Numbered from the stretch's first letter, positions 10,524 to 21,424 are shown. The stretch: DNA of 64,000 nucleotides from an uncultured Alphaproteobacteria bacterium (GCA_943787225.1 CALSLP010000004.1:62001-126000), one strand, 5' to 3'. The notes: generated by a model not told the origin, from the letters alone. Made by a program: numbers and translations.

Positions 10524-11849
10524 ATGAGCCAGAAATCCTCCGCTGCGGGAACGGCGTCCAATAGTAACGTTACCGTCACCGATAACGTCTCTGGAAAAGA
10601 GTCCACGTTTCCCATCCTCACGGGCACTGAAGGCCCACCAGTCATCGATATTCGCCGCCTTTATGCTGAAACCGGCTATTTCACTTATGATCCGGGCTTT
10701 GTCGCTACAGGCAGTTGCGAGTCCAAGATCACCTATATCGATGGTGATAACGGAATTTTACTCCATCGCGGATATCCGATTGAGCAGCTTGCGGAAAAGA
10801 GTGATTTTCTTGAGGTATGCTATTTGCTTCTTTACGGAGAGTTGCCCAATCAAGGTGAAAAGACCGAGTTTGATCGTGCGATTACCTTGCACACTATGCT
10901 CCACGAGCAACTGACCAATTTTTACAGAGGCTTCCGCCGCGACGCCCACCCCATGGCGATTATGTGCGGTGTTGTTGGTGCTCTGTCAGCCTTCTACCAC
11001 GATAGCACTGATATTTCTGACCCCCATCAGCGCATGGTAGCGTCCTATCGTATGGTCGCAAAAATGCCAACAATCGCTGGCTGGGCTTACAAATACTCCC
11101 TTGGCCAGCCCTTCATCTATCCCCGCAACGATCTTGGTTTTGCTGAGAACTTCCTACACATGATGTTTGCAACACCATGCGAGGATTACGAAATCAACCC
11201 GGTCATTGCCAAAGCAATGGACCGCATTTTGATTTTGCATGCGGACCACGAACAAAACGCGTCAACCTCTACAGTTAGACTGACGGGATCCAGTGGTGCC
11301 AATCCATTCGCTTGTATCTCAGCTGGTATTGCCAGCCTTTGGGGTCCGGCTCATGGCGGCGCGAACGAAGCCGTTCTTAACATGCTTCATGAAATCGGCA
11401 GCAAAGACAATATTCACACCTATATCAAGAAAGCCAAAGATCCTGATGATCCCTTCCGTATCATGGGATTTGGCCACCGAGTCTATAAAAACTTTGATCC
11501 TCGCGCCAAGATCATGCGTGAAACATGCCATTCTGTCCTGGATGAACTTGATATCCGCGATGAGCCCTTGCTGGACCTTGCGATGGAACTCGAACGGATC
11601 GCTTTGGAAGACGAATATTTCGTAGACCGCAAGCTATACCCGAATGTTGATTTCTATTCAGGGATCATCTTCCAGGCGCTTGGTATTCCGACGACGATGT
11701 TCACCGTACTCTTTGCAGTCGCCCGAACAGTTGGCTGGATTGCGCAGTGGAACGAAATGGTTGAGGACCCAAGTCAAAAGATCGGCCGTCCGAGACAGCT
11801 TTATACTGGTGCAGCGCAACGCGACCTAAAGCCTATTTCTGAACGGTAA
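10524..11849 (+). CDS. gltA: citrate synthase (type II)
   Basis: Condenses acetyl-CoA and oxaloacetate to citrate at the entry to the TCA cycle. At 441 residues with an N-terminal beta domain (about 1-70), it matches the hexameric, NADH-sensitive Gram-negative type. Active-site segments are [22 protein letters not shown] and [15 protein letters not shown], and the catalytic Asp lies in PNVDFYSG. The start has an AAGGG-like Shine-Dalgarno sequence just upstream. A strong intrinsic terminator follows 22 nt after the stop. Confidence 0.97.
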   Translation: MSQKSSAAGTASNSNVTVTDNVSGKESTFPILTGTEGPPVIDIRRLYAETGYFTYDPGFVATGSCESKITYIDGDNGILLHRGYPIEQLAEKSDFLEVCYLLLYGELPNQGEKTEFDRAITLHTMLHEQLTNFYRGFRRDAHPMAIMCGVVGALSAFYHDSTDISDPHQRMVASYRMVAKMPTIAGWAYKYSLGQPFIYPRNDLGFAENFLHMMFATPCEDYEINPVIAKAMDRILILHADHEQNASTSTVRLTGSSGANPFACISAGIASLWGPAHGGANEAVLNMLHEIGSKDNIHTYIKKAKDPDDPFRIMGFGHRVYKNFDPRAKIMRETCHSVLDELDIRDEPLLDLAMELERIALEDEYFVDRKLYPNVDFYSGIIFQALGIPTTMFTVLFAVARTVGWIAQWNEMVEDPSQKIGRPRQLYTGAAQRDLKPISER

Positions 11850-11870
11850 TAACTTAAATTCTCAAGTTAG

Positions 11871-11899
11871 AAAAAGGGTGCCTTCGGGTGCCCTTTTTT
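11871..11899 (+). terminator. intrinsic terminator of gltA, also usable by convergent lpxB
   Basis: Stem AAAAAGGGTGCC / GGTGCCCTTTTT closed by a C(UUCG)G tetraloop and followed by a T run. Five A-T, three G-C, two wobble and two C-G pairs can form. The A run on the 5' side gives a U run on the other strand, so the element can also stop transcripts from lpxB, whose stop is at 11902. Confidence 0.88.
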
Positions 11900-11901
11900 G
11901 T

Positions 11902-13095
11902 TCAACGAGGATGAAACAAAGACAATACAGTTTTCGCAGCGACATCGCTCGGCAACACATTACCGGCTGCCAAAAGCTTTATCGCCTCATCTGCGGCAGC
12001 TTGCTGTGCCTTGTAGGCCCTATTATCCATCAGCAGAGTCTCAAGTGCTGTTGCCAGATTATCCGCAGTGCATCTCCCTTGGATATATTCAGGAACAGCC
12101 TCACGATTAAGCAAGACATTGACGAGGTTAGCATATGGTATTCGGATCAACGCCTTGACGATCCAGGAAGTGACTATGTTCACTCGGTAAGCAATGACAG
12201 CCGGAACACGAGCCAACGCTAATTCCAGGGCAACGGTACCCGAAGCCGCCAATGCGACATTTGACGCGGCCATCGCATCGAATTTTTCTTTTTCTCCTTC
12301 GATAACAAGCACATCAACGTCCCACCCCCGCACAGAGTGAGAAACTTTTTCCAGAAGTGCCGGGATAGTTGGAACGACAACGCGAAGAGCGGGAACCTTC
12401 TTCTTCAAAATTTCCACCGCTGAACGAAATGGTTCCAAATGGCGTTGAACTTCCCCCATACGGCTTCCTGGCAACACACAAACAAGTGGCGCATTTTCGT
12501 CGATCTGAAACCGTCGTCTAAAATCAACTCCATTGGCTGCACCCATCTCACTTTCGATAACGGCATGCCCAACGAAAGTTGCATCGAGGCCTGCTGGTTG
12601 AAAATAAGCAGGCTCAAATGGCAAAAGCGTTAGCAGGTGATCGAATTCACAGGCAAACTTATGTACACGTCCTGGTCGCCACGCCCAAACACTCGGAGCT
12701 ACGTAATGAATGCGTTTTGTTGATTGAACTCTTTTCAATCGTTTCAGAACGGCAAAACAGAAACCCGGTGAATCAATCGTTATCAGTAAATCAGGCGCAT
12801 ATTGCTCTATTGCGGAGGCTGTTTGCCGAACGCGTCGGCGTAAATTAAAAATGCGGGGCAATATTTCTGCGAGGCCCATGACTGACAACTCAGTTATAGG
12901 AAAAGGGCTGTTAAGCCCTTGCGCAATCATCCGCTCCCCGCCGACACCCGCGAATTCTATTTTTCCGCTGGAATGTCTTTTGAGCGCAGCCATCAAACGT
13001 CCCCCAAGCAAATCCCCTGAGGGCTCACCCGCTATGACAAATATACGAGGGTAAGTAGCCGTTATGACTCGATCATCATCGTTAGACTCGGTCAC
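11902..13095 (-). CDS. lpxB: lipid-A-disaccharide synthase
   Basis: GT19 glycosyltransferase that joins UDP-2,3-diacylglucosamine and lipid X to the lipid A disaccharide on the cytoplasmic face of the inner membrane. It is 397 residues long. Family segments are IFVIAGEPSGDLLGGRLM at the N-terminus, FAGVGGERM, FPITELSVMGLAEILPR, IDSPGFCFAVLKRL, YVAPSVWAWRPGR, VLPGSRMGEV and the C-terminal ASGTVALELALARVPAVIAYR. The start is GTG at 13095, just after the lpxI stop. It is the last gene of the lpx-bam block and ends at the shared terminator. Confidence 0.96.
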   Translation of the reverse strand: MTESNDDDRVITATYPRIFVIAGEPSGDLLGGRLMAALKRHSSGKIEFAGVGGERMIAQGLNSPFPITELSVMGLAEILPRIFNLRRRVRQTASAIEQYAPDLLITIDSPGFCFAVLKRLKRVQSTKRIHYVAPSVWAWRPGRVHKFACEFDHLLTLLPFEPAYFQPAGLDATFVGHAVIESEMGAANGVDFRRRFQIDENAPLVCVLPGSRMGEVQRHLEPFRSAVEILKKKVPALRVVVPTIPALLEKVSHSVRGWDVDVLVIEGEKEKFDAMAASNVALAASGTVALELALARVPAVIAYRVNIVTSWIVKALIRIPYANLVNVLLNREAVPEYIQGRCTADNLATALETLLMDNRAYKAQQAAADEAIKLLAAGNVLPSDVAAKTVLSLFHPR

Positions 13096-13097
13096 GA

Positions 13098-13913
13098 TTA
13101 ATCACCAGGAACGCCAACAACAAAAATACCGGCGGCGTCAGCGATCTTCACGATTTCCTGTACGTCTATGACCAATGCCCCGCCTGCCTCCACCGCGATT
13201 CCAATTAAGCCGGCGTCTTTAGCACCTTGGATCGTCCTGCTTCCGATCGTTGGCAAATCGATCCTACGATCCTGTCCTGGTTTCGGAAGCTTAACGAGAA
13301 CACCGCCGGCATCGTCGCGAAGCAATGACTTACAACGTTGGATCATCGCGTCTGTTCCCTCCGCCGCTTCAACGGCGATAACAACGCCCTGCTGGATGAC
13401 AACCGCTTGGCCGATGTCCTGACTACCTATCGCGCTCACAACCTCCTTGCCCCGCTGGATGTCCGCTAATGCTGCCTCATCGGGCTGTATGGAGCCATAG
13501 AGGCCTTCTTTGGCAATAAATTCTTCAAGCAAGGATTCGGGTGAAACCACTCGAAAACCCTCTTTCTCCAGCTCCTTCATCACGGCAGACAAAATTGAAT
13601 CATCACCAAACCAAGATCGGGCAAGTCGTGTTAAAAAAACTGCTCCCCTCGGATCTGGTCGAATTTCTTTTAAACTTGGCCGACGTACAGTCCCGGCAAA
13701 GACCAACTCCTCAATTCCCTGCTTATTCAGCAAATCGAGTGTCTTGCCCCAATCACCCATGCGGATACTTGCATCCGCATTTGGTTCCCGATTGAGATCA
13801 GCGTGACCATCCAGAGCAAGGAATAGGCATTCGCGCCCTCCAGCATGACAGGTTTCCCGTAAAAGCCATGGCAGGTCGCCGCCGCCCGCGACGATCGCGA
13901 GCTTAGGTGCCAT
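13098..13913 (-). CDS. lpxI: UDP-2,3-diacylglucosamine pyrophosphatase LpxI (DUF1009)
   Basis: Hydrolyses UDP-2,3-diacylglucosamine to lipid X. LpxI is the alphaproteobacterial replacement for LpxH and is unrelated to it in fold. The ORF extends to 13970, but the family begins at MAPKLAIVAGGGDLPW, so I place the start at ATG 13913, which overlaps the lpxA stop by 11 nt and gives 271 residues. Recognisable segments are FAGTVRRPSLKEIRPD, the central GDDSILSAVMKELE and the C-terminal KLPKPGQDRRIDLPTIGSRT. Its place between lpxA and lpxB supports the role. No lpxH is seen. Confidence 0.93.
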   Translation of the reverse strand: MAPKLAIVAGGGDLPWLLRETCHAGGRECLFLALDGHADLNREPNADASIRMGDWGKTLDLLNKQGIEELVFAGTVRRPSLKEIRPDPRGAVFLTRLARSWFGDDSILSAVMKELEKEGFRVVSPESLLEEFIAKEGLYGSIQPDEAALADIQRGKEVVSAIGSQDIGQAVVIQQGVVIAVEAAEGTDAMIQRCKSLLRDDAGGVLVKLPKPGQDRRIDLPTIGSRTIQGAKDAGLIGIAVEAGGALVIDVQEIVKIADAAGIFVVGVPGD

Positions 13914-14703
13914 GCTCCGTTCTGGGTTGGCAAATGGACCGGTTGGAATCGCGGCGAATGAAATCAACAATATCCATTACAGCTTGATTTTCTTTGTACA
14001 TTTCAGACACATCAACCAAACGCTCAGACATTGAGCCTTCTTCAGCAAATAATAGACGATAGGCTTTCCGGAGATCGGCAATTTCGCTGCGAGAAAATCC
14101 GCGCCGACGGATTCCAACAACATTCAAACCGGCCAATCTCGCGCGATTACCTAAAACTGAACCGTAAGGAATGACATCCTGTTCTACACCAGACATTCCA
14201 CCAATCATGGCATGGCAGCCAATGCGTACAAATTGATGGACAGCGCTTAGCCCTCCAAGTACTGCATAATCCTCAACGACTACATGCCCCGCTATTGTCG
14301 CGTTATTTGCAAAGATAACGTGGTTTCCAACAACGCCATCATGGGCCACATGCGCACCGACCATAAAGAGACAATTGTTACCGACTCTGGTAACCATGCC
14401 GCCGCCTTCGGTCCCCGGGTTCATCGTGACATTTTCACGAATAATATTGTTAGCACCGATTTCGAGTGTCGATGGTTCGCCCTGATACTTCAAATCCTGA
14501 GGTTGATGACCAATGCAAGCGAAGGGATAAATATGAGTATTCGCCCCGATGGACGTCCGCCCCGCAACAACTGCATGCGAAATCAGACGACAACCATCTC
14601 CGAGAGATACATTGGAGCCAACGGAACAAAATGCACCAATGGATACGTTTTCGCCGAGTTCAGCACCGGGCTCTATGACGGCAGTTGAATGAATTTCCGA
14701 CAT
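13903..14703 (-). CDS. lpxA: acyl-ACP--UDP-N-acetylglucosamine O-acyltransferase (LpxA)
   Basis: First enzyme of lipid A synthesis; it acylates UDP-GlcNAc at the 3-OH. The 266-residue protein is a left-handed beta helix of hexapeptide repeats (roughly 1-190) with a C-terminal helical domain that includes RRRGFSRSEIADLRKAYR. The catalytic His is His121 in VGAHVAHD. GHQPQDLKY at about 65-73 is a typical substrate-loop segment. It lies 4 nt after fabZ and overlaps lpxI. Confidence 0.96.
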   Translation of the reverse strand: MSEIHSTAVIEPGAELGENVSIGAFCSVGSNVSLGDGCRLISHAVVAGRTSIGANTHIYPFACIGHQPQDLKYQGEPSTLEIGANNIIRENVTMNPGTEGGGMVTRVGNNCLFMVGAHVAHDGVVGNHVIFANNATIAGHVVVEDYAVLGGLSAVHQFVRIGCHAMIGGMSGVEQDVIPYGSVLGNRARLAGLNVVGIRRRGFSRSEIADLRKAYRLLFAEEGSMSERLVDVSEMYKENQAVMDIVDFIRRDSNRSICQPRTEHGT

Positions 14704-14707
14704 ACTT

Positions 14708-15175
14708 CTATTTGTCCATTATCATTGCCGCATAAGTAGCCTCGGCGACGACCTTATCGTCTACCTTGGCTAGCGAATTAAATTTCCAAACGTTGCCCCG
14801 ACTAGCGTGACGGCTAACATGAATGTTTAACTGATCGCCCGGCGTTACAGGTTTTCTGAAACGTGCATTTTCAACTGACATAAAGTAAACGAGCTTACCT
14901 TCCGACTCCTCACCCAAAGTGTTGATGACAAGAGCAGCTGATGTTTGCGCCATAGCCTCAATAATCAAAACGCCTGGGAAAATAGGCCTTTCTGGAAAGT
15001 GCCCTTGGAAACAAGGCTCGTTTACCGTCACATTCTTGATGCCGGTGGCACTTTCGCCTGGAACAATATCAATCATTCTATCGATCATTAGGAACGGATA
15101 ACGGTGTGGAATGAGCTCCATAATCCGCTCAATACTGATTTCATTAACGACAGATTCGCTATCGAGACTATCCAC
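14708..15175 (-). CDS. fabZ: 3-hydroxyacyl-ACP dehydratase FabZ
   Basis: Dehydrates beta-hydroxyacyl-ACP in fatty-acid elongation and competes with LpxA and LpxD for hydroxyacyl-ACP. The hot-dog fold protein is 155 residues long. His59 in [15 protein letters not shown] and Glu73 in [10 protein letters not shown] are the catalytic pair, and [13 protein letters not shown] is the usual N-terminal signature. The start is GTG at 15175, overlapping the lpxD stop by 8 nt. Confidence 0.96.
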   Translation of the reverse strand: MDSLDSESVVNEISIERIMELIPHRYPFLMIDRMIDIVPGESATGIKNVTVNEPCFQGHFPERPIFPGVLIIEAMAQTSAALVINTLGEESEGKLVYFMSVENARFRKPVTPGDQLNIHVSRHASRGNVWKFNSLAKVDDKVVAEATYAAMIMDK

Positions 15176-16199
15176 CCTTTTTCACCTTCTTCTTTCCCAA
15201 CGACCGCAACATAGCTGCCTGATTGAGCCATTGACGCATGGGCACCGCAGGAGAACCAGAATATTTACCACCAGCAGGCAAATCATTCATAACCCCCGAC
15301 TGCGCAGCTATTTGAACACCCTGTCCTATTTTCAAATGCCCGGTAAACCCGACTTGGCCGCCAACGACAACATAATCTTCCAGTTGCGTACTACCTGAAA
15401 TTCCAACTTGAGAAACAATAATACACCCGTTGCCAAGAATCACATTGTGTCCAATCTGGACAAGATTATCGATCCGACAACCTTGTCCAATGACAGTGTC
15501 AGCAGCACTACCTCGGTCAATTGTCGTATTGGCACCAATCTCGGTTTTATCGCCAACGAGCACTCTACCAAGCTGTGGAACAGTAAAGTGCCCATCACTT
15601 CCTGTCGCAAAACCAAACCCCGCCTCGCCAATCCGGGCGCCAGCAAAAATTCGAACCTGCGAGCCAATGATAGAATACTGCACCGATACAGACGGACCAA
15701 TGACAGATCCGTCCCCAATAACAACACCTGGACCGATAACGGCGTTTGGTCCGATTTCGCATTGGGAACCAATTTCAGTACCTGCCCCGATAACGGCACC
15801 AGGAGAGACATGTGTGTCCTGACCAATCGAAGCTGTCGGATGAATAAAGGAATTGTCTTCACCTGACCCGACGGGGTTAGCTTCCGGGTAGAACGCAGCA
15901 GCAATTTTTGCGTATGCTAAATAAGGATTCTCGGATAGCAAAAGCGTCATCTGATCAGGAGCAACGTTTACACGTTCCGGATGCATCACACATACGCCAG
16001 CAGAGCTTACTGACAACGCCGACAGATAAAGAGGATTATCGAGAAAACTAACATTGTCGGCACCAGCGCTCTCTAACGGGGCAACATCATTTACCAATTT
16101 GTCGGAGGCATGGCCTTCGGCAACTGCAGCACCGGAAATTTCCGATAACGACCCAACAGTGAATGGGCCGACTCTTCTAAAAAACCGGGGATCCGGCAT
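15168..16199 (-). CDS. lpxD: UDP-3-O-(3-hydroxyacyl)glucosamine N-acyltransferase (LpxD)
   Basis: Third step of lipid A synthesis, N-acylation of UDP-3-O-acyl-GlcN. The 343 residues have an N-terminal uridine-binding domain (about 1-110, with VSFLDNPLY) and a long hexapeptide-repeat beta helix (about 115-300). The catalytic His is His251 in [10 protein letters not shown], preceded by [17 protein letters not shown]. It sits 3 nt downstream of the skp-like gene. Confidence 0.96.
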   Translation of the reverse strand: MPDPRFFRRVGPFTVGSLSEISGAAVAEGHASDKLVNDVAPLESAGADNVSFLDNPLYLSALSVSSAGVCVMHPERVNVAPDQMTLLLSENPYLAYAKIAAAFYPEANPVGSGEDNSFIHPTASIGQDTHVSPGAVIGAGTEIGSQCEIGPNAVIGPGVVIGDGSVIGPSVSVQYSIIGSQVRIFAGARIGEAGFGFATGSDGHFTVPQLGRVLVGDKTEIGANTTIDRGSAADTVIGQGCRIDNLVQIGHNVILGNGCIIVSQVGISGSTQLEDYVVVGGQVGFTGHLKIGQGVQIAAQSGVMNDLPAGGKYSGSPAVPMRQWLNQAAMLRSLGKKKVKKGG

Positions 16200-16202
16200 T
16201 TT

Positions 16203-16775
16203 CTATTTCTTCACCGGCGCTGGCCTGTCCTTAGGCATTACAACTTTAACCTTAGGCAGCTTTTTATTCAGCCGTCGAGAGACCTCTTGCGTGATATCAA
16301 ATCGCTTTTCATGAAAAATCATCACGCGCTTCGGAACAACAAATTGCAAGGAACGCTCCTTGGCGAGCTCCTGCGTAATTGCACGCAAATTCTTATGAAC
16401 CTGCCGCATGGCATTTGCCAAAGCTCTATCCATCATTCGATTGACTGTTTGAACCTGACGCTGCGTGTCACTTACGCGACGTTCAAACGCTTTTCGTCTT
16501 TCAGCATACCCTTCAGGTAAAATCGCTCGTTCACGCTCCAGGTCCTGCTTTGCCTTAAGCAACTCAGCTTCGGACTTTTTAAAGCGTTTCTGAAAATCAG
16601 CCTTAAGCTTTTCCATTTGCGGTCGAATAGAACGCGCCGCCACGGAAGAACGCAAAACCTTCTGAATATCGATAACGCCAATGGACGAGCTCTGAGCTCG
16701 TGCCGTCTCAGGAGTGAAGGCAAAAACACTAAAAGCGATAAAAAAACTGATGCTCAGGCTCACGGTAAATTTCAT
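16203..16775 (-). CDS. skp: OmpH/Skp family periplasmic chaperone
   Basis: Periplasmic chaperone that holds unfolded outer-membrane proteins for delivery to BamA. The 190-residue precursor has a signal peptide of about 27 residues ending ETARAQ. The start of the mature domain, SSIGVIDIQKVLRSS, is typical. The middle (about 55-125) is rich in Lys, Glu and Arg and forms the coiled-coil arms. The C-terminal tail is basic and Pro-rich (KLPKVKVVMPKDRPAPVKK). It lies between bamA and lpxD, the standard arrangement. Confidence 0.9.
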   Translation of the reverse strand: MKFTVSLSISFFIAFSVFAFTPETARAQSSSIGVIDIQKVLRSSVAARSIRPQMEKLKADFQKRFKKSEAELLKAKQDLERERAILPEGYAERRKAFERRVSDTQRQVQTVNRMMDRALANAMRQVHKNLRAITQELAKERSLQFVVPKRVMIFHEKRFDITQEVSRRLNKKLPKVKVVMPKDRPAPVKK

Positions 16776-16785
16776 TTAATCTGCC

Positions 16786-19068
16786 TCAGAATCTAGCGCC
16801 AAAATCAAATCTTAGGACTTCGGTTTTGTCGAAATCCTTTTTTAACAATGCTTTTGAAAAATCAATCACTACAGGGCCAAAAGGAGATTTCCAAGATATA
16901 CCAAGACCAACCGACGCCCTAAGCGATTTATCATCAGTAATCGTTGCGAGCGTAGATTCCGAGTTCGATAACGAACCGATATCTGAAAACATTCTTCCCT
17001 TGATCCCAAATTCATTTGGCAACCCAATTGGAAAGGTTAACTGAGCCGTCCCTGTGTAAATGAATTTACCACCAACAGCATCGTCCGACGCTTCATCTCG
17101 TGGCCCAGCACCGGCAACCTCAAATCCCCGCAACGAGGGCCCACCGAGAAAGAAACGATCAACGATTCGAACATCATCACCAATCCCAATAATATAACCA
17201 GCAGAGCCACCAATACTGCCGATAAATTGTTCGGTAATTGGAAAAAACTTCGTAGCTTTCACATTTGTACGAACATATCTTACGCTTCCACCAAGCCCCG
17301 CTAAATCAGTATTAAAACGAGCGACCACCCCTTTTGTTGGAAGAAAACGATCATCTCTACTGTCATAGGTTAGGATTTGGGAAATTTCAGATTTTACCGC
17401 TGCCCCTGCCTGCTCACGAACAGCAAGCGATGCAGTAGAAGCAACATTCGTGACTTCCTCCCGGCTAATGCGATATCGAAGCCGCTGCCGTAATTTATCA
17501 GAATATTCAAACCCCAGACGGAGTCCAGCACCCAACGATTTGCGTTCGAACGAGCTCTCATCCTGTAAGTCTCTTGTCGTTCTAAATAGATCAAAGCCGG
17601 CAGCTAATTCTCGATCAAGAAAATAAGGCTCGGTGAACTGCAGGTCGATCTGACTTGATTCAGCAGCAATTGTCGTCTTCAACAAAAGGTCCTGTCCTTT
17701 GCCCAGAAGGTTTCGTTCCCGGATACCAACACTCCCCAACAAGCCATCTGACGATGAAAATCCAGCACCAAACGAAATTTCACCCGTAGAGCGTTCTCTA
17801 ACCTTGACCTGAAGGACAGTCTTGTCACGCTGTGAGCCCGCTACATTTTTAACGTCAACTTTTTCAAAAAAGCCTAAATTCCGAATTCGTTTTCGGGCAC
17901 GCCGCATCTTGGAAGCATTGAATGCATCCCCTTCCACCAACGTCATTTCTCGACGAATTACAGGATCGATGGTGCGAACATTACCCGTAATATCGATACG
18001 TTCGACAAAGACCCGTGGCCCCTCTCGTACTCGAAAGGTTATGTCGATGGCACGTTCTTTCTTTTTGCGTTTTACTTGCGGTCTAATATCAACAAATGCA
18101 TATCCGAGTGTACCGACCGCGTCCGTAAGATTTAAGACGACATTCTCAACGGCATCAGCGTTATACCAATCACCACCCTTGATTTTAATATGGCCTTTTA
18201 ACTGATCAGAACTAAGATCGCGTAACTTCGCCGCAACATCAATTTTTCCAAACCGGTAACGTTCGCCTTCTTCAATTGTGAACGTTATAAAAAATCCTTC
18301 CCGATTTGGTGCCAACTCCGCGACAGCTGAAACGACCCGAAAATCTGCATACCCTTTGCTCAAATAAAAGCGCCGAAGAAGTTCTCGATCAAAGGTCAAA
18401 CGATCAGGATCGTATGTGTCATCAGCTGATAAAAATCTATACCAGGCGCTCTCTTTCGTACGGACAATAGTTCGTAAATCGCTGTCGCTGTATTTTACAT
18501 TGCCAACAAAACCAATACGCCGAATTTCCGTTATCGGCCCCTCAGTGATTTCAAAAACCAAATCTACCCGATTTTGAGGAAGCTGAATGACTTTAGGTTC
18601 AACGCTTGCTGCAAATCGACCATTGCGTCGATATACATCAATTAACCGTTGAACATCGCTCTGTACCCTTGAACGCGTATAAACAATTCGAGGTCTCAGT
18701 TTCACTTCGTCCTGAAGTATCTCATTGGAAACGCGTTTGTTCCCCTCGAATGCGATACGGTTAATAATTGGGTTCTCGACGACACGAACCACAACCACGC
18801 TGCCTTCCCGGCGCACAATCACATCTGCAAACAGTCCTGTGGCGAATAACTTTTTAAGCGCGTCATCCATTCCCTGGGTAGTAATTTTCTGCCCTGCACG
18901 GATTGGCACGTACGATCTAACCGTGTCAGCCTCGATACGCTGTGCTCCCTCCACGCGAATTTCGGTCGCTCCAAGGGATTGGGCAAACAAAAGGCTGGTT
19001 TCAGATGATGCCCCAACGATTATCGTTATGGCAGACAGAAAAATCACAAAATAGCGTCGAAAAACCAC
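16786..19068 (-). CDS. bamA: outer membrane protein assembly factor BamA
   Basis: Central Omp85 subunit of the BAM complex, which folds beta-barrel proteins into the outer membrane. The 760 residues contain a signal peptide (about 1-30), five POTRA domains (about 35-430; the first begins IRVEGAQRIEADTV) and a C-terminal 16-strand barrel. The barrel includes the Omp85 motif region FFLGGPSLRGFEVAGAGPRD and ends in an aromatic residue (FDFGARF). The start is GTG at 19068. It is flanked by rseP and skp. Confidence 0.97.
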   Translation of the reverse strand: MVFRRYFVIFLSAITIIVGASSETSLLFAQSLGATEIRVEGAQRIEADTVRSYVPIRAGQKITTQGMDDALKKLFATGLFADVIVRREGSVVVVRVVENPIINRIAFEGNKRVSNEILQDEVKLRPRIVYTRSRVQSDVQRLIDVYRRNGRFAASVEPKVIQLPQNRVDLVFEITEGPITEIRRIGFVGNVKYSDSDLRTIVRTKESAWYRFLSADDTYDPDRLTFDRELLRRFYLSKGYADFRVVSAVAELAPNREGFFITFTIEEGERYRFGKIDVAAKLRDLSSDQLKGHIKIKGGDWYNADAVENVVLNLTDAVGTLGYAFVDIRPQVKRKKKERAIDITFRVREGPRVFVERIDITGNVRTIDPVIRREMTLVEGDAFNASKMRRARKRIRNLGFFEKVDVKNVAGSQRDKTVLQVKVRERSTGEISFGAGFSSSDGLLGSVGIRERNLLGKGQDLLLKTTIAAESSQIDLQFTEPYFLDRELAAGFDLFRTTRDLQDESSFERKSLGAGLRLGFEYSDKLRQRLRYRISREEVTNVASTASLAVREQAGAAVKSEISQILTYDSRDDRFLPTKGVVARFNTDLAGLGGSVRYVRTNVKATKFFPITEQFIGSIGGSAGYIIGIGDDVRIVDRFFLGGPSLRGFEVAGAGPRDEASDDAVGGKFIYTGTAQLTFPIGLPNEFGIKGRMFSDIGSLSNSESTLATITDDKSLRASVGLGISWKSPFGPVVIDFSKALLKKDFDKTEVLRFDFGARF

Positions 19069-19083
19069 AGGCCTAAAGACCCC

Positions 19084-20214
19084 TTAAGTTACTAAACCAA
19101 TAACGTAATCCACGAAACGAAGCTGCACCAGATCATTCCACGTAACGAAGATCGTCAAACACAAAATAAGCGTCAAACCAATATTCATACTAAAGCCCAT
19201 CGCGCGTTCACTGACTGGGCGCCCACGTAAAGCTTCGATACCATAAAATACTAAATGCCCACCGTCTAAAAGGGGAATCGGAAACAAATTTATAAGCCCC
19301 AGATTGATCGAAAGAATCGCCGCAAACTGGATAATCATTATAATCCCGGCTTGGGCCATATCGCCGGAAATTTGAGCGATTCGAACGGGGCCGCCGAGTT
19401 CCTTAGCATTTCGCTGCCCGCTAATAATTTGACCCAAAGCGTCTAGAATATTACCAGTCAAAACGACGGTTCTGACGGATGCCTCCCATACGGCCGTTAA
19501 AGGATCATGGCGGATGAAAACCATATCGCCGCCAGATCGCGATACCCCCAACCGTCCAATTGTTTGCTTTGAACCGAATTGAGTTACCTCTGTCGCCTTG
19601 GGAACGACGGTTAGTCGGACTTCATTACCGTTTCGCGTAACAATCACGGAAAGCCGTCGACCAGGCGACAATTGAACAATTCGGACCACCTGTTCAAATC
19701 TCTTGATCTCCGTCGAATCAATCTTAACGAAAATATCTCCAGGCTTTAGGCCTGCTTCCTCAGCCGCGCTACCCGGTATGACCTTACCGACATCGGCTGG
19801 CGTATAGGGCTGACCGACGATACTGAACAATCCCGCTAAAACAACGATGGCAAATAAGAAGTTTGCTAAAGGACCAGCAAATACAATCCACGCTCGTTGA
19901 CGTAGTGATTTATTATAAAAGGAGACTTCAATCTCCTGTTCAGAATGTGCGACATCACCTGTTTGATTATCGGGAGCCTGTTCGCCAAACATGCGAACGT
20001 ATCCACCAAATGGAATTGCGCTAAATTTCCACCGCGTCCCCGATTTTGCCGTAAACCCAAATATTTCTGGCCCAAATCCAATTGAAAAGACTTCAACCCT
20101 AACACCACAACGCCTGGCAGCGAGGTAATGCCCCATTTCGTGGACAAACACCAAGACAGTAAGCACCAGAATAAACGGCAGAACGTAATTCCAAAGAGGG
20201 GCTAGGAACTCCAT
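19084..20214 (-). CDS. rseP: RIP metalloprotease RseP (site-2 protease)
   Basis: Intramembrane zinc protease that cleaves anti-sigma factors and leftover signal peptides in the inner membrane. The 376 residues carry HEMGH at 25-29 in the first membrane span, one PDZ domain (about 120-200, with PGSAAEEAGLKPGDIFVKID), and the third zinc ligand in NLFPIPLLDGGHL near residue 310. E. coli RseP has two PDZ domains, while this one is shorter, as in many alphaproteobacteria. It lies between dxr and bamA. Confidence 0.95.
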   Translation of the reverse strand: MEFLAPLWNYVLPFILVLTVLVFVHEMGHYLAARRCGVRVEVFSIGFGPEIFGFTAKSGTRWKFSAIPFGGYVRMFGEQAPDNQTGDVAHSEQEIEVSFYNKSLRQRAWIVFAGPLANFLFAIVVLAGLFSIVGQPYTPADVGKVIPGSAAEEAGLKPGDIFVKIDSTEIKRFEQVVRIVQLSPGRRLSVIVTRNGNEVRLTVVPKATEVTQFGSKQTIGRLGVSRSGGDMVFIRHDPLTAVWEASVRTVVLTGNILDALGQIISGQRNAKELGGPVRIAQISGDMAQAGIIMIIQFAAILSINLGLINLFPIPLLDGGHLVFYGIEALRGRPVSERAMGFSMNIGLTLILCLTIFVTWNDLVQLRFVDYVIGLVT

Positions 20215-20224
20215 AAATTTAACC

Positions 20225-21424
20225 TCAAACCGCTGCTATTGAACATCTAGAGACTTCCTCTGCCGCTTTGGCCCGCGCTTCATTATCTACTGATAGAACA
20301 TCTTCCAAAGAATCGGCGCTAATCCCCGATAAGTTCCCAAGCGTGGTCTCAACCGTCCGAGCGATATCCAAAAATCCAATCTTTTGTTGAAGAAAGGCGG
20401 CAACCGCAACTTCGTTCGCTGCGTTCAACACCGTCGGCGCAGCGCCACCATCACGCAATGACTGCCGTGCTAACTCTATCGCCGGAAACCGCTCCGCGTC
20501 AGGTTGTTCAAAACTCAATGTTCCCACCGAGGCCAGATCTAACCGAGGGCTCGGCGCGGGTATCCGGTTGGGCCAGCCCAGCGCATAGGCTATTGGAGTC
20601 CGCATATCAGGTGACCCTAATTGTGCTAAAACCGACCCATCAATATAAGCGACAAGGCTATGAACGATCGATTGCACATGGACAAGGACGTCGATCCGCT
20701 CTTCTTCCATTGCAAATAGATAATGCGCTTCGATTAGCTCCAATCCCTTATTCATCATCGTCGCTGAATCTACGGAGATCTTTGCGCCCATATCCCAGTT
20801 AGGGTGAGCAATTGCTTCAGCAGGCGTTGCCTTGGCCATCTTGGCTAGCGAGGTCTTCCAGAATGGCCCCCCAGACGCCGTTAGGATAATTTTTTCGATT
20901 GCGGGCCGTTGATCAAATTCAAACACCTGAAATATGGCATTATGTTCTGAATCCACTGGTAACAACGTAGCGCCAGAGGCCGCGATTTCCAACAACATCA
21001 AATCGCCGGCACAAACCAAACATTCCTTATTCGCTAGAGCCACAGCAACGCCACGTCTCACTGCAGTAAGCGTTGGTTCCAACCCAGCGGCACCGACTAT
21101 TGCCGCCATCACCCAATCTGCAGGTCGAGCGGCGGCTTCAATAACCGCGGAAGCACCCGCTCCCGCTTCGATGGCGGTGCCGCTTAAGGCTTCCTTCAAA
21201 GCTGGATACAAACTTTCATCTGCAATGACAGCCAACCTGGCATTCGTCTCCCGGGCCTGCGCCGCTAGCAATTCAACGTTCTTATTGGCTGTAAGCGCTT
21301 CGATCTCATAGTCCTCAGGACTTCGTTGAATTAAATCGAGCGTATTGCATCCAATTGAACCCGTTGACCCAAGAATTGTAATTTTCCTGGGGTTTGGAGC
21401 GGATGTGCGTTCATTCATGACCAT
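20225..21424 (-). CDS. dxr: 1-deoxy-D-xylulose 5-phosphate reductoisomerase
   Basis: Second step of the MEP isoprenoid pathway; it makes MEP from DXP with NADPH. The 399 residues contain GSTGSIG (19-25) for NADPH binding, [25 protein letters not shown] with the metal-binding Asp and Glu, [31 protein letters not shown], and [15 protein letters not shown] Shine-Dalgarno AGGAG at good distance favours ATG 21424; ATG 21418 would give a 4-nt overlap with cdsA. The gene overlaps cdsA by about 10 nt. Confidence 0.96.
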   Translation of the reverse strand: MVMNERTSAPNPRKITILGSTGSIGCNTLDLIQRSPEDYEIEALTANKNVELLAAQARETNARLAVIADESLYPALKEALSGTAIEAGAGASAVIEAAARPADWVMAAIVGAAGLEPTLTAVRRGVAVALANKECLVCAGDLMLLEIAASGATLLPVDSEHNAIFQVFEFDQRPAIEKIILTASGGPFWKTSLAKMAKATPAEAIAHPNWDMGAKISVDSATMMNKGLELIEAHYLFAMEEERIDVLVHVQSIVHSLVAYIDGSVLAQLGSPDMRTPIAYALGWPNRIPAPSPRLDLASVGTLSFEQPDAERFPAIELARQSLRDGGAAPTVLNAANEVAVAAFLQQKIGFLDIARTVETTLGNLSGISADSLEDVLSVDNEARAKAAEEVSRCSIAAV